From Gentiana macrophylla (lineage: Eukaryota > Streptophyta > Magnoliopsida > Gentianales > Gentianaceae): DNA of 64,000 bases. Positions within the stretch are counted from its first letter, which is position 1. Each line of letters opens with the position of its first letter. The stretch covers positions 49,741,947-49,805,946 of the forward strand of contig CM047806.1 in assembly GCA_026214975.1 (NCBI GenBank). The letters run 5' to 3'. The translations under genes were made by a program, and so were the position numbers. This document shows, piece by piece, positions 12,891-24,894 of this stretch. The notes beneath the pieces are model-generated. The model saw only the letters and a list, made by a program, of their open reading frames with translations, did no database searches and was not told where the DNA came from.

Positions 12891-13199
12891 GATAAGATAT
12901 CTACATTCCGTGATGATCAATTGCAAGATTATGAAGATAAGCTAGAGGAATGTTTAACATTATCTATCTATAAAGAAGATGAAAATGATAATTTAAAATG
13001 AAAGAAGTGATCCTTTATTTTGATAAGGAGTTGTTTTCTAAACATCCGTGGCATAAGTATTTGGAATTAGTAACTGTAAGGACCGGGCCTAAAACCTTCA
13101 AGTAGAAGATCCACCAAGGAACTGGAATTGAAACCACTTCCTACAAATCTTAAGTATGCTTTTCTTGAAAATAATAATCTACTACCAATTATTATTTCA

Positions 13200-14130
13200 T
13201 CAACCTTGACTAATGAACGGAAGATCAATTACTTAGAATGTTAAGAAATCATAAGAAAGCATTTGATGGACAAAGGGCGTATATTCAAGGAATTAGCCCC
13301 GAGATATGCTCATAAGATCATCCTAAATGAGGGAGCTAAACCTTGCATTCAGCCGCAACGCCGCCTTTAACCCAAATTTACAATCAATTGTTAAGAAAGA
13401 GGTCATTAAGCTATTAGAAATGGGGATAATATTTCCCATATCGATAGTGAACGGGTGAGTCCAACTCAAGAAGTGCCAAAGAAAGCGAGGTTTCACGATA
13501 AAAGAAAATGATAAAATGAATGGATTCCACAAGGGAAATTACAGATATCGAATGTGTATTGATTTTAGAAAATCGAATGAACATACTAAGAAGGATCATC
13601 ATCCACTTCCATTTATCGCACAAATGTTGGAACGATTAAGTGGACATAAATATTATCGCTTTCTTAGATGGTTATTCGTGATATTTACGATATTCATTGC
13701 AAGTTAGAGATAGAGAAAAACTACTTTCACTTGTCCGTATGGAACTTTTGCTTATAAACGAATGCCATTTGGTTTATGTAATGCACCAAATACATTTCAA
13801 TGATGTATGATGGCAATATTTTCTCGACATGGTCGAGGAATTCTTAGAAATCTTTATGGATGACTTTAGTGTTTATGGAGATTCTTTCGATGAATGTTTA
13901 TCACACTTAGAATGAGTGTTACAACGTCGTGAAGATACCAATTTAGTATTAAATCGGGAAAATGTCACTTAATGGTATCGTAAGGAATTGTTCGGGTCAT
14001 AGAATCTTCAAATAGGTATCAAGTAGATAAAGCTAAAGTCAAGTAATTGAAAAGTTACTCCACCACCAATCTAAGAACTTTGAGAGGATTTCTGACATGC
14101 AGGATTTTATAGAGATTTATTGCAGATTTT
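13200..14130 (+). pseudogene. Ty3/gypsy reverse transcriptase
   Basis: Key blocks are MCIDFRK (about 13552-13572), HPLPFI and MLERLSGHKYY (about 13599-13655), RMPFGLCNAP (13759-13788) and the catalytic FMDDFSVYGDSF starting at 13853. FMDD in place of YVDD, followed by FSVYGDSF, is the Athila form. Frameshifts separate the blocks. Confidence 0.88.
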
Positions 14131-14720
14131 TCAAGATAGCAAAGCCTCTAAGTCATTTGCTTGAAAAAGAGGTACCATTTAACTTTGATAATAAATGTAT
14201 GGAAGGAAAGCAAAGTTGATTATCGCACCAAGAGATCGTAACCAGATCGATTTGCCTTTTAGAGATAATGTGTGATGCAAGTGATTTAGCCGTAGGAGTC
14301 GCCTTAGGTCAAAGATATAACAAAATACTCAAAGCTATCTACTATGCATCTCACACTCTAAATGCAATTTCAACTTAATTATGCAACTACAGAGAAAGAA
14401 TGCTATGTAATTTTTGCCTTAGAAAAGTTTAGATCATATATTGTTGGGTCTAAGGTTATTATTTATACGCACTATTCAAATTTTGAAGTATCTCATAAGT
14501 AAGAAAGATGCTAAACCACGCCTTCTTAGATGGATTCATATTTCAAGAATTTGATATGTAAATCAAGGATAAAAAGGAAGTGAAAATGTAGTAGAGCAGC
14601 ATCATCTAAGTAGAATGGAAAATGATGAAGGAAGAGGAAATGAAATACTTAGATTCATTTCCGATGAACAACTTTTTAGAATAGATACTCCCTTAACCAT
14701 GCAATTATTAAAAGATAAGA
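14131..14720 (+). pseudogene. Ty3/gypsy RNase H
   Basis: A CDASDLAVG-like segment near 14273-14300 and an NYATTEKECY-like segment near 14375-14405, followed by FALEKFRSYIVGSKV (about 14418-14460), mark the RNase H that follows RT in gypsy elements. It is broken by indels. Confidence 0.8.
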
Positions 14721-14839
14721 TACCGTTAAAAGAAAAATCACCATGGTTTGGGAATATTGTTAACTATCTAACTCTGTAAGTACATCCCGCTCTTTTGACT
14801 TGGCAAAGCAGTAAAAGAAATTCTTTTACGACTTGAAGT

Positions 14840-15992
14840 TTTACTATTGGGAGAAACTGATCTTTTCCGAAGATGCTCGGATGGAATAATTAGAAAATGT
14901 ATTCCCGATAGTGAGATTTTAAGTGTTTTATCGCTTTGTCATGATCGTGAGGCAGAGGTCATCATGGAGGATGGAAAATCGCTTTCAAAGTTTTACAATG
15001 TGGTTTTTATTGGCCTACACTATATAAAGATGCGATAAATATGTAAAATCTTGTAAATCATGTCAAAATGGGGAAATGTATCAAAAACATGAAATGCCTA
15101 TGCAACCGATTTTAGAATGTGAATTATTTGATGTATGGGTATAGATTTCATGGACCTTTCCCTATATCGCTTGGAAAAAGATTTATTCTTGTAATGGTCG
15201 ATTATGTCTCAAATGGGGAAGTTTCAAGCTCTTCCCACCAATGATACCAAGGTTGTGCTAAGGTTCCTTAAAAAGAATATATTTACAAGATATGGCACTG
15301 AGGGCTATCATTAGTGATAGAGGTTCACATTTTTGCAACCGACCATTTACTAAGATAATCGAGAAATATGGTGTAACTCATAAGCCAGAACACCCTATCA
15401 TCCGCAAACTAGTGGACAAGCAGAGGTGTCTAATAGAGAAATTAAAAGAATCGTGGAGAAAACAAAGGACTCAAATCGTAGAAATCGGAGTGTAAAGACT
15501 AGATGATGCACATGGGCATATAGAAATGCTTTTAAAACACCAATTGGTTGTTCTCCTTATAAATTAGTTTTTGTAAATCTTGTCATCTCCTCGTTGAATT
15601 AGAACACCGAGCTTTATGGGCTATTAAATGCCTAAATTTTGATCCTAAAGTCGTTGGTGATCATAGATTACTTCGCTAATGTAATCGAGGAGTTTCGACT
15701 GATTCTTATGAAAATGCTCGATCTACAAGAACGCCCAAAGCTTTCCATGATAAGAAAATCTATAATCGTGAGTTCCATGTAGGTGATCGAGTACTTTTGT
15801 ACAATTCACGCTTAAAGTTGTTTCCAGAAAACTTAAATCTAGATGGACAGTCCTCACGACGTAACTAAAGTCTATAAGTCCGAGTCGTTGAACTAATCGA
15901 TGGAAAAACAACTTTTATAGCCAATGGTCACAGTGGTAAAATTATTCGTGGAAACTCAAGCGGATACCTCAAACCAAGAAATATTAGTGCTT
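14840..15992 (+). pseudogene. Ty3/gypsy integrase
   Basis: The N-terminal zinc region spans about 14930-15075 (CHDREAEVIMEDGKS, then KSCQNG). The core contains a GIDFMDLS-like stretch (about 15140-15165) and a degenerate IISDRGSHF (about 15305-15335). C-terminal reading gives RPKAFHDKKIYNREFHVGDR (about 15735-15790) and ends with a YLKPRNISA-like tail before a stop near 15990. The order and the FHVGDRVLLYNSRL signature fit Athila/Tat integrase. Several frames are needed to read it. Confidence 0.85.
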
Positions 15993-16254
15993 AACTAATC
16001 CTCCAATGGATTAAGGAAGGTGAATTTAAACTCATTGATTACGGGTACTATCTTTCTAAATTCACTTTTTAATATGCAATTTATAATTTTCGCTTTTACC
16101 GGATAGACGAAAAGAACCGGAATGCCTTTTATAGATAGAATAGAAGTTTTTATTTTACTTTTAAAATTAGGTTTAGATAAGGATGTTGCCTTTAGAATAG
16201 AAGCCTTAGTTTCTAACTCGAACAAGGAACCGATACGCTAAATCGAGAAAGAGA

Positions 16255-16520
16255 TCTTTGTAATGGAAATTCAAGAAGTGCTATAAAGAGAAGCGGCAAG
16301 ATTTCTAAAGAGATGTAGAATTTGTGGCAAAAGTGAACATAATGGAAAATGTGGGACAAAGACAACCAAATCCTGTGATGAATGTTTGAATGTAATTAAG
16401 ATGGGAACGACTAAGTGGTTATCCTAAAATCCCATGGACAACAAAGAGAGAATTCAAACGCATCATTTCTGTGAATCAAAGTTGATGGATCGTTATATAT
16501 AGAAATCTTGAAGATTTAAA
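16255..16520 (+). pseudogene. Small Cys/His-cluster reading frame after integrase
   Basis: Just 3' of integrase, reading from about 16264 gives a region containing CRICGKSEHNGKC (C-x2-C-x4-H-x3-C) near 16318-16356, followed about eight residues later by CDEC. The first cluster has CCHC zinc-knuckle spacing; the second adds a further Cys pair. I do not recognise the protein. It may be a displaced nucleocapsid-like knuckle or part of an accessory ORF. The frame is closed by stops on both sides. Confidence 0.45.
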
Positions 16521-17310
16521 GATGATAGAGTAGAATTAGATTAAAATTTTTTTCTTTCTCTTATGTTTATTTTCAAAATTTCATAAAAATTTTATGATAA
16601 ATTTATGATTATATCATATATGGTTTATATGATAAAATTAAAATTTATCATACCAAAAATATTTTCTTTAAAAGCTTTTTTATAAAATCGTAATAATTTA
16701 TTTTATCATTAAATAATTTTATGATTTTATAAAAATAATTTTATGATACAATCTAAATTATTACACAAAAAAAAAAAAAAAAGAGAAGAAAAGAAAAAAA
16801 AAAGGGAGAATCGAGTAATTACTAACAAATCGAGTCGATAGGAGTTCGATTCGATTCATTAGCTTTATAACCTAAAAATTATCACACTTTCATCTTCATC
16901 TTCCTCATTTTTTTCACCAAGGAGGCCGACTTCACCCCTTTTCCCTCTTCAAAAATTTCATCACTTTTCACCAAATTTTCTATCCCAAATTACTTAATTA
17001 ATCATCTTCTTCCATTCCACTCCACAAATTCATCAACATTCCATAAAAGGATAAATTTTTCAAGCAAAGCTCCTCTCTTTTTCAACACAATTTCAAGCGG
17101 CACCACCATTTATTCCGGCAACTATCTACTCTTTCTAGCTCTCTACGGTAATATATATATATATATATATATATATATCAATCATTTCAATCAATTTTAT
17201 CAAGCTTTCAATTTTAATTTTAATTTTTCCTATAAATTGGTCTAAGTACTTGTTTGTGTTTGTTGTTTGTTGTTGTTTTTGTTGTTATTTTGTCATACCA
17301 AATATCGTAG
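16521..17310 (+). other. AT-rich non-coding spacer of the Athila-like element
   Basis: No gene seen. It holds repeated attttatgat/atcataaaat-type words able to fold back (about 16560-16750), an A/G run (about 16768-16806), a pyrimidine-rich stretch (16860-17000) and an (AT)n microsatellite at about 17151-17178. It looks like an untranslated leader for the env-like ORF that starts at 17311. Confidence 0.5.
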
Positions 17311-18640
17311 ATGGCCTCATCATCTAGAGAAGTTTCTAAGAAAAGAAAACCAGATAACCTCAGTAGTAGTACCTGTTCATGAACCGCGAACCTTAATCGA
17401 ACTTGAAGAAGCCGCTTTTGAAAAACCGCTAGTATTGACGCTAAAAATGCCTATGATGGATTTTTCAAGAAGTGCGGGTCACTCTAGAACGTGGTATTGA
17501 TTTTGACTGCTTGGGAGAAGAAGTGAAGAAAATCTTCCAAGATAGGAATGGATGGAAATTGCGATGGAACGCACTAGTAACATAAATGTCACAATGGTAG
17601 CGTAATTTTATTCTCGCTTTATCTACTTATGATATGGCTACTCTTGATGAACTAGAAAATATCCTCTTAGGACGGTTAATGTTTCCTTCAACTCGTCATG
17701 ATAAATTCTTTTTTATGGGTTACCCGAGATACTGAGGATGATGATTATCGATCGCTTGGAATTTAGACTCGCCTGGTAGACTACTAGCTAAATCATTTGA
17801 AGCTCAGTCGCTTTGATTCCACAAATAGCTTGGAAGGATAATAAGTTTCTTATGGACAAAGGTATAAGGGACATAAGGGCTATCAATCAATTTATAGGAT
17901 ATAATGTTAATCCTTCGCTCATCTATGTGCTTATGGTCGTGAGGATGTTGTTTTGGCCTGGCTATGGTGCATGACATTCCAATAAATCTAGTGGAAGTTA
18001 ATTTTTACCAAGGCATGTGATTTTGTAAAGAATAGAACTCGAGGAGGACGCCCCGCTGCCCTAATCTTATTTCTCGCTTTGTGTGATCTTCATGAAGTAC
18101 CAAGATTACCTCGATAGGATTATGTCACCTTTGCTCCACTTATTGGTCGAGACTAATCGCTTTGCCTGGCCGGTAGAATCAACTACAATAATCCCAACCG
18201 CCAAAGAACGCCAACAACCACCACACAAACCATCTCCTATTCATACATCTCAAGTTCCTAGGCAATCACCTCACCACAGCCACTTCAGGCCGTAATAGCC
18301 AAGCAGAGGCTATGTTTCAAAGATATGATTCAAGCTCAAAGCTAGAATCGATGCTAATATAGCCTTAGCTTGTGAACAAAATAGAAAGTGGGTCAAGATC
18401 TTAGGATTGGCCAAAGAGGTCACAGAGCTTTCATCAATGCAATAGAAACCCAGATATGCAGAGATTTCTACACGTTATCCTCGTAGTCACCGACCCGTAT
18501 ACTATGCCGATTGATTCCACCGCCCCACCACCGCTTTATTCCAGACTATATGCCGCCATCCGTAGGACAGGTAGTATGTTTACTGTGTTCATTTGATGCA
18601 TCCATGGGCATGGGAGGAGTAACTTCAGAGCGATGTGACA
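17311..18640 (+). pseudogene. Env-like / plant transposon-protein-like ORF A
   Basis: The ATG at 17311 opens MASSSREVSKKRKPDN, a basic N-terminus with a possible nuclear signal (KKRK). Frame-shifted continuation includes GIDFDCLGEEVKKIFQDRNG (about 17490-17550) and ALCDLHEVPRLP (about 18076-18112). The overall order resembles the third ORF of Athila elements, which carries a domain often annotated as a putative plant transposon protein. A Pro/Gln/His-rich tail follows near 18170-18300. The match is from memory of the family and is loose. Confidence 0.45.
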
Positions 18641-19100
18641 AAGCAGGTCTCGGCTCGCTTGGATTAGAAGGTTCAAAGTGACGATGACGACGAGGCAAAC
18701 TCAGCTACATTTCAAGCTTCTACGCCAAGTGGATCCACAACAGCTTAACTATGATTTTAGTACGACTCGCCTCTCGGGCTGATTTTACTTCTAGTATGTT
18801 TGGATCTTTTTTCGCTCATTTTGACTCATCTTATGACTAAGATGAGGATTATGATGGAGATGAGCAAGCTATAAACTTTTCCTATTTTACGATGTACGCA
18901 CGATATACTTTGGTTTGATTTTTATTTTAAACAATTTGATGTACTGTGGTTAGTACATCGCGTTAGTTTTACGCTTTTTTTTCGTTGTTTCAGATTATTA
19001 GAATTTTCCACCTCGCTTTAGATAAAATTACATACATTCACACGAATAAACCTCGATAGAACATCCCGAAATGCAAAAATCTGCGGATCGAAAGATCGTA
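18641..19100 (+). other. Spacer between the two env-like ORFs
   Basis: No coding capacity recognised. Broken acidic reading (Asp/Glu-rich, about 18640-18870) may be the C-terminus of ORF A. After that the sequence is AT-rich up to a GC-rich motif at 19101. Confidence 0.4.
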
Positions 19101-19198
19101 GCACCGCCCGCGCTGACTACACGCCCGCGCCGGTCCGGGTGTTCTACCGAATTTCATTTAGGTTGTTTCTTACCTATTTCTCGCACTTCTATATAAGG
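19101..19198 (+). promoter_or_regulatory. Internal promoter-like module resembling the LTR core promoter
   Basis: 19101-19132 repeats the GC-rich double motif seen in both LTRs (8451-8484 and 22058-22092). A TATA box, tatataagg, follows at 19190-19198, and an ATG at 19273 opens the next ORF. Spacing from motif to TATA is about 57 bp, versus about 16 bp in the LTRs. Promoter function is inferred. Confidence 0.45.
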
Positions 19199-19272
19199 AA
19201 ACCGAGGGCTCACTCCTCGCCTTGCCAATTCACTTCTTAAGCCTCTCGCTTTCTTATATATTCCGTGATAAA

Positions 19273-20140
19273 ATGTCCGATCATTCTTCGCTTAACAGCT
19301 TATTCTACTCCAGATACCCCAAACTCCGTGACTCCCTAATTCGCATTATCCGCTTTTTCCACCCCATTCCTTACAATTATATGAATGAAGCAAATCCACA
19401 CCCTTTTTGAGTAATTTCAACCAATCACCGTGCCGTTGAAAGAGGTCTAAATTTTTAAAAGTGGATAATTGGGCATTCATAAGAATGGATGCAGATGGGT
19501 GGGATTATTTTTGTCGATGCCCAGAGGAAGAATTAATGTTACAATGGTAAGAGAGTTTTACTCGGTACTTGCAGAGGCTAGTATCAGTAGAGTCGCACAA
19601 CCTGCTACCATTAGAGGTATCGTTGTTCCTTTTACTTCTACCGTAATCAATCAAATTTTTCATATACCACCACCCAAACATCACCTCTAGTCATTATGAG
19701 TATCGTGGAGACTTGACACCGCTGAAGGATTTATTAACAAATGTTCGAATCTTATCAAGTTTTATTCCAACATTATGATAGTGGATAGAGATGTCTCCAC
19801 CGCCGCTTTACTTCCCATTTGAGAACTCGGAAACGCTTTCATCAATTCACGGGTTTATCCAACTGATGATTTCTCGAACTCGTTGATGATGAATTGTTAT
19901 CGTTGTATGCTATAACGAGCGGGCTGTTATAGATCGGGGAATATTGATTCGTAAAGCAAATGTTAGTTTTGCATTTGGAAGCAGATCGTTCGCCACCCTA
20001 TGCCGCTTGCATGGTCGATTTTAATAAGTGTTCGCTTGGCTAGTGGTACCGGAAAGAGCGACATGATTTAGTACTTTCCATTTGACTTCCTCAGTAGGCT
20101 ACTACCAATGATATTCGGGAGGATCTTCAAGTGGAGAAAA
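19273..20140 (+). pseudogene. Env-like / plant transposon-protein-like ORF B
   Basis: The ATG at 19273 begins MSDHSSLNSLFYSRYPKLRD and the frame stays open to 19410. Shifted frames then give RMDADGWDYFCRCPEEE (about 19485-19530), VREFYSVLAEAS (about 19549-19585) and IRGIVVPFTSTVINQIFHIP (about 19612-19670). The last blocks have the form of the plant transposon-protein domain found in gypsy third ORFs. ORF A at 17311 has similar GIDFD/VREFY-type blocks, so the element seems to hold two such ORFs. Confidence 0.5.
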
Positions 20141-21687
20141 TTAGCTAGTTATGTTGGTTGTAAGGAAGGAATATAAAAGGTAATAATGGTAGAATAAATT
20201 AACTTAGAATAAATTAGTTTAATAATAACTTAGATTAACTTAGTTTTAGTTTTTTAGTTTATAGTAGTATTTAGTAGTTAACTTGTACTTTTAATATTGT
20301 AATATATTTGTTTGTGTTAATGTTTTTTTATGCTATATTATATAAACACTAATCTATATGACACGTAACAATATTCACTGTTATAAAATTTATTTTATTT
20401 CCTAAACTAATTTTTTACTACTCATTACACATCGAGACGATGCCAATTTGTAGTGGGAGTAGAGATTGGTTAGTAAATAAAATAAATTTAATATATCAAT
20501 TAATGATGCACTTAGTTTAATCAATCTTAAGGAAATAAACTAAATAATATATAATCATTATAATAAAATGATATATTTGGATAGAATAAATTTTTAATTA
20601 AGTAAAGTAATCTCGATATATTATTTCTATATTATTTATATCTATGTTAGATTTTTATCAAGATTTTAAGTATGTATACCTAGATAAATAGTATGAAATA
20701 TTATTTTTTTGAAATTAGACAAAAGTTACTTATAATTATAATAAAATTTTAGAATGATTTTGTTTTCAAGACAAGTATGAATTTGGAATCGATTAGAATG
20801 ATGAGATTTTTGGCATTACTTTGACTAACTATGGCCAAATAAGCCTACCCGAATGTAATTCCCAATTTTTATCCCCACCTCAAATTTTGCAGAATGATCA
20901 AGACCTCACCAAATTAGCCATTATGATTAACTAGATATAACCAACCCTTAACTTAAATTGGTCTACATTTCTTTGAAATCCCGCAAGTTTAGTATGTGCT
21001 TATGGATAGCGGTGACGACATCGAAATTCAAATAATGGTATATGCCGAGATTGGAATAAATATTATTCAAAGGCAATCTATTAACAAAAAGTGTTATTCT
21101 CTGTAAAAGAAAAAGTTGGAATAATTATGTCGATGTATCCGCATTTCACCTCATGACACTTGAAAGATAGTCGACTCGTAATAAGTTCGATATGTTTAAA
21201 AAAAAAAAAAAAAAAAAAAAAAACAAAGGTCGTGGATGTTACTAATCAAGGTATTTTTGATCAAAAGTTGAAGGTGTAAGCACGCATTTACTTGCCTCTA
21301 TTTTCTTTTGATTTCCTTTGTTATCCTTTCGATTAGCCAAACACCCTGAGCCTCGAACGTTATAAGCCATTTTGCCAACTACTTGACTTAGTCCTTGATT
21401 CCAAATTTCATATAGTGGCGATTACAAAGTTATTTTAAGTATTTTATTTTATAGTTATTAAGTAATTCATGTAGAATTTCATTTAGATAATATTTATAAC
21501 TAATTTATTAAGTTATACACACTTTTTATTTTTTTAATAATCTTAGATAGATAAAATTAATATGATTATAATGTTGACAAAGATAATGCTATCGAAAGTT
21601 AGAAATTTAATCTGTAAGAGCTATATTGTTTGCATTATAACAGCTTTATATATTATCGCTATTTTGCTTCGATGACGATCAAAAGCT
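20141..21687 (+). other. 3' untranslated region of the Athila-like element
   Basis: AT-rich, without readable coding blocks. It contains a run of about 25 A at 21197-21222. The closing atcaaaagctaagtggggag leads into the polypurine tract. Confidence 0.5.
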
Positions 21688-23512
21688 AAGTGGGGAGTAG
21701 TTGATGTATGATAAAAATATAATCATATTATATGACTTTTTATATCGTATACTTATAATATCGTATAAATTTATAAAATATATCTAAAAACACATAAAAA
21801 TCGTAAATCATTATAAATAGATATTATCGTTATTATTTTAGTAAAACTTATAGTTTTTATGATCAAAATTATCGTGGCTCGTGTTTTTGATCGCTTGTGG
21901 TAATACGTGTGATAGAAAATCAAGAATTAAAACCAAACAAGATTTAAACGGAAGAAAGATATTTTTCAAGATCCGCCCGAACCAAAAACCCGCCCGAGCT
22001 GGAATCTCTCTCGCCACCAAAGACATGGGGACCGCTGTGAGAGAATTTCCATCAGTAGCACCGCCCGCGCCGAGACTACACCGCCCGCGCCGCCTTGACA
22101 TCCACTCTATAAATACTCCTCATTTGCAGCTTGAGGAAGTTGTACCAATATATATATATCACTTCTATATATATATATATATATATATATTATCTTAATC
22201 TAGTGTGTAGTTCTCAGAATACCGTAAACGACACTCATTTAAATAATGTTGTGTAGTATAAGTATCGCTTTTAGTACTTAGAAGGTTTATCAAGGCTCGT
22301 TGTTGCTAAAGGAGTTGCTATTTCCGGAGAATACGACTACGACACTACAATTGTAATCTGCAACTTTTAATGTATTTATGTTTGTTTGTTGTTATTAGTA
22401 TCTATATATTAGTTATAATGATATTAGGCTAACTCTATATCTAGCCAAGATATGAAATTGAATTAGTTTATCTTTTAGAGAAATAGATGATGACTATGTT
22501 AAAATGGAATTAAAATCGATTATAATGAATCTTTTTCTATCTTGCAACGTATTGATAATATTCGGATTGACGTAATTAACCAAGATGAATCGCAACATAT
22601 AACCTAACGATGAACCCACCGCAGAAGTTAGGATATGAGATAAAGGATAGAAAACCGAGGGTAAAATGGCCGAGTGAAAACGTGACAACGGAATCCTATT
22701 TCCTACCCGGGGCGATTTATCTTGGGAAAGATGAATCTTATTAAATTTGTGTTCAAGATCATAATAATGTTAAAATCACGCTTTGATTAAAACTACACCG
22801 CTTGTGTTAAATCGATCCGCCGACAACCGGAGCCTCTTGAATAACATCGCCGTCGACAAACGGAATAACCTCTTTTATCCGGGGTAGATTTGTACTGCAC
22901 TGCTCGCACTAACTAAGATTAGCATGGGGCGCTTGTGGAGATTAAATCGATGACAATTTGACATATGACAATTTCATACGCCGTGTGAGGAGGAGTTATC
23001 TAGCTTAGAATACACCGATTCATATATAATTGATTCACCTTAAAAAAGGAAAGATTGAGCACATCTATTTCTACTAAAAAGAGATACTGATTCAAATGAC
23101 ATATTCTTGGCTAGTCTTTTATAATATTACTAGTATTTATATCTTATATATTGTATTGGTACTTTATATATATTTATATCTATATATATATATATATGTA
23201 TTTATATATTTATATATATATATATTTATGAATCTATATATATATCTGTTTTAGTTTTATGCATTTATTTATCTGTTTTAAGGATTACTAAATAGAGAAA
23301 AAGAAAATTATGACTTAGATTGAGTTAATAATAGCTTTTGGTGTTTAGCCACACTTTGAATTACCATACGCTTCTCGAGGATTCGACACACCGACTCACC
23401 ATACTAGCACTACAGCTTTGACCCAATACACATCGCCGGTTAGGATCAGATAGCCTAGGTAATGTCCGTCAGCTTTCTGGCGCTGTTTCCAAGGTTAGGT
23501 TTAGGTCTGTCA
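21688..23512 (+). repeat. PPT and 3' LTR of the Athila-like element
   Basis: The purine-rich aagtggggagtag (21688-21700) precedes the LTR, which runs 21702-23512 and is followed by actag (23513-23517). A TATA box is at 22109-22116. Compared with the 5' LTR, many differences are small scrambled changes around CAG or CTG, for example atcagtagc (about 22051) against atctatagc (about 8444). Confidence 0.92.
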
Positions 23513-23517
23513 ACTAG

Positions 23518-24741
23518 CAGAAAGAAAAGAATCAGCCACATCATCCAAAGATACTTCAAAGAAGAAAGATGATGATAAAGATGGTGAATCAAGAAAAGAA
23601 GCTGATGAGACTACAGTTTTGCAAACAGAAACTCAACCCCAACCTCTAGCAACGCAAACTGTACCGCAGCAAGAAGGATTTCCAATTGGAGATCAGACAA
23701 CTGACAATCAGGAAGCAGCTGATGGAACTGCTATTCAACAACTGATGATTGTTGAAGATGTTGCTCAGTTTAAGGATCCAATAGAAGATACCTATGATCC
23801 TTCTGACATCCTCACAAAGGATGAATTGGCTAAATTTCATGAAAATTTGAAGATTGTGCTTAGCAACAAGGATGCACAAAATAATCTTTTCTCAAACATT
23901 TCGATATCTCGACATGTAAACTAGAACAGATGTTTGATTCATGCACGACTAGAGATGATCCACAGTCAAGCTCAAGTTCCGCTCGTAAATTGTGTTACAC
24001 AAACAAAAACTTGAAGACTCAACCGCAGCAGATAGAGAAACACATGCACATGCTCACCGGCATATGAATCAAAGATATCTCACGGTTAGAAACTCACTTA
24101 AGGAAGTACTTGCTTCTCAAATGGACAGATATCGCAGATCAAAAGCAACCCATGCCCTGGGTAGATCGCTTGTATGATGCCAAAAAGGGGAAGTCAAGAA
24201 AAAAGTGAAGTTACTGGGAGAGATGAAGCGACTTGAAGAAGAATTAGAAAGATACAAATCAGATCCTAAGTTCTTAAGGAAAGAACTAAGTGAAGAGCAA
24301 CTCATTGCAAAATTCACCAACTGGAGACGTAAGAGTCACCTAACAAAGGATCTATGGATGAAGTTTATCAACGACATAATCCTATCAAAGCTAAGTACAA
24401 GGACAGACAAATCAAGATTCCTTGAACTACTTTTTATCCGATTTATTCTCAAAGCGTAAAATGGCTCAAAGATAAGAAGAATCGAGAGGATTGATGATAA
24501 ACCGAAAATCAAAGACAAGATCGAACAAATGAAAGCAGATGTAGCAGAATTTGAAAATTACTACCTAAAAGAATCAAACTTGCCAAAGCTAATTCAATGG
24601 AGAAGACGGAAAGAAGGTAGTCAAGTTGACTACAACAAGACCTTTACAAAGATAGACTCCAAGCTTGAAGATGATTTTCGTTTGTACGACAAGGCAAGAA
24701 AATTTGATTCAGTCTTACAAAAAGCACAGAAGAAAACTTAG
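23518..24741 (+). pseudogene. Env-like / extra ORF of the Sirevirus, second half
   Basis: Reading resumes after the Athila target duplication with a Lys/Asp/Ser-rich stretch (about 23520-23615), then a Gln/Thr/Pro-rich segment and IEDTYDPSDILTKDELAKFH at about 23780-23840. Further open pieces are 23992-24177, 24205-24459 and 24529-24741. The third begins GEMKRLEEELERYKS, an evident coiled coil, and the last ends LQKAQKKT before a stop. The charged, coiled-coil character fits the extra ORF reported between pol and the 3' LTR in several Sireviruses. No transmembrane segment was seen. Two or three frame breaks split it. Confidence 0.6.
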
Positions 24742-24893
24742 TATCTAGTTACACTATTTCGAACAAAATGTAACTATTCCAGTTTTTGCTGTTTTTAATG
24801 AAATCCAGTTTCCAGTTTTACATTATTTTACATTGTTTTGATCTTTAAGCTTTTCTTTTAAGGAGAGTTTTGGCATCATCAAAAAGGGGGAAA
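24742..24893 (+). other. 3' UTR and polypurine tract of the Sirevirus
   Basis: A T/A-rich stretch ends in ggcatcatc followed by aaaaagggggaaa (24881-24893), the strong PPT typical of Sireviruses. The LTR starts two bases later. Confidence 0.85.
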
Positions 24894-24894
24894 T

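Larger units (their letters stand above)
8095..23512 (+). mobile_element. Athila-like Ty3/gypsy retrotransposon, 15.4 kb
   Basis: Long LTRs (8095-9889 and 21702-23512) enclose a gag-pol region in gypsy order (protease, RT, RNase H, integrase), then a long 3' segment with env-like ORF remnants. The primer site begins TGGCGCCGCTG, as in Athila/Tat elements. The target duplication actag lies at 8090-8094 and 23513-23517. The flanks on both sides are Sirevirus env-like sequence. Coding frames are disrupted many times, much of it at CAG/CTG-type sites where the two LTR copies also disagree. Confidence 0.9.
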
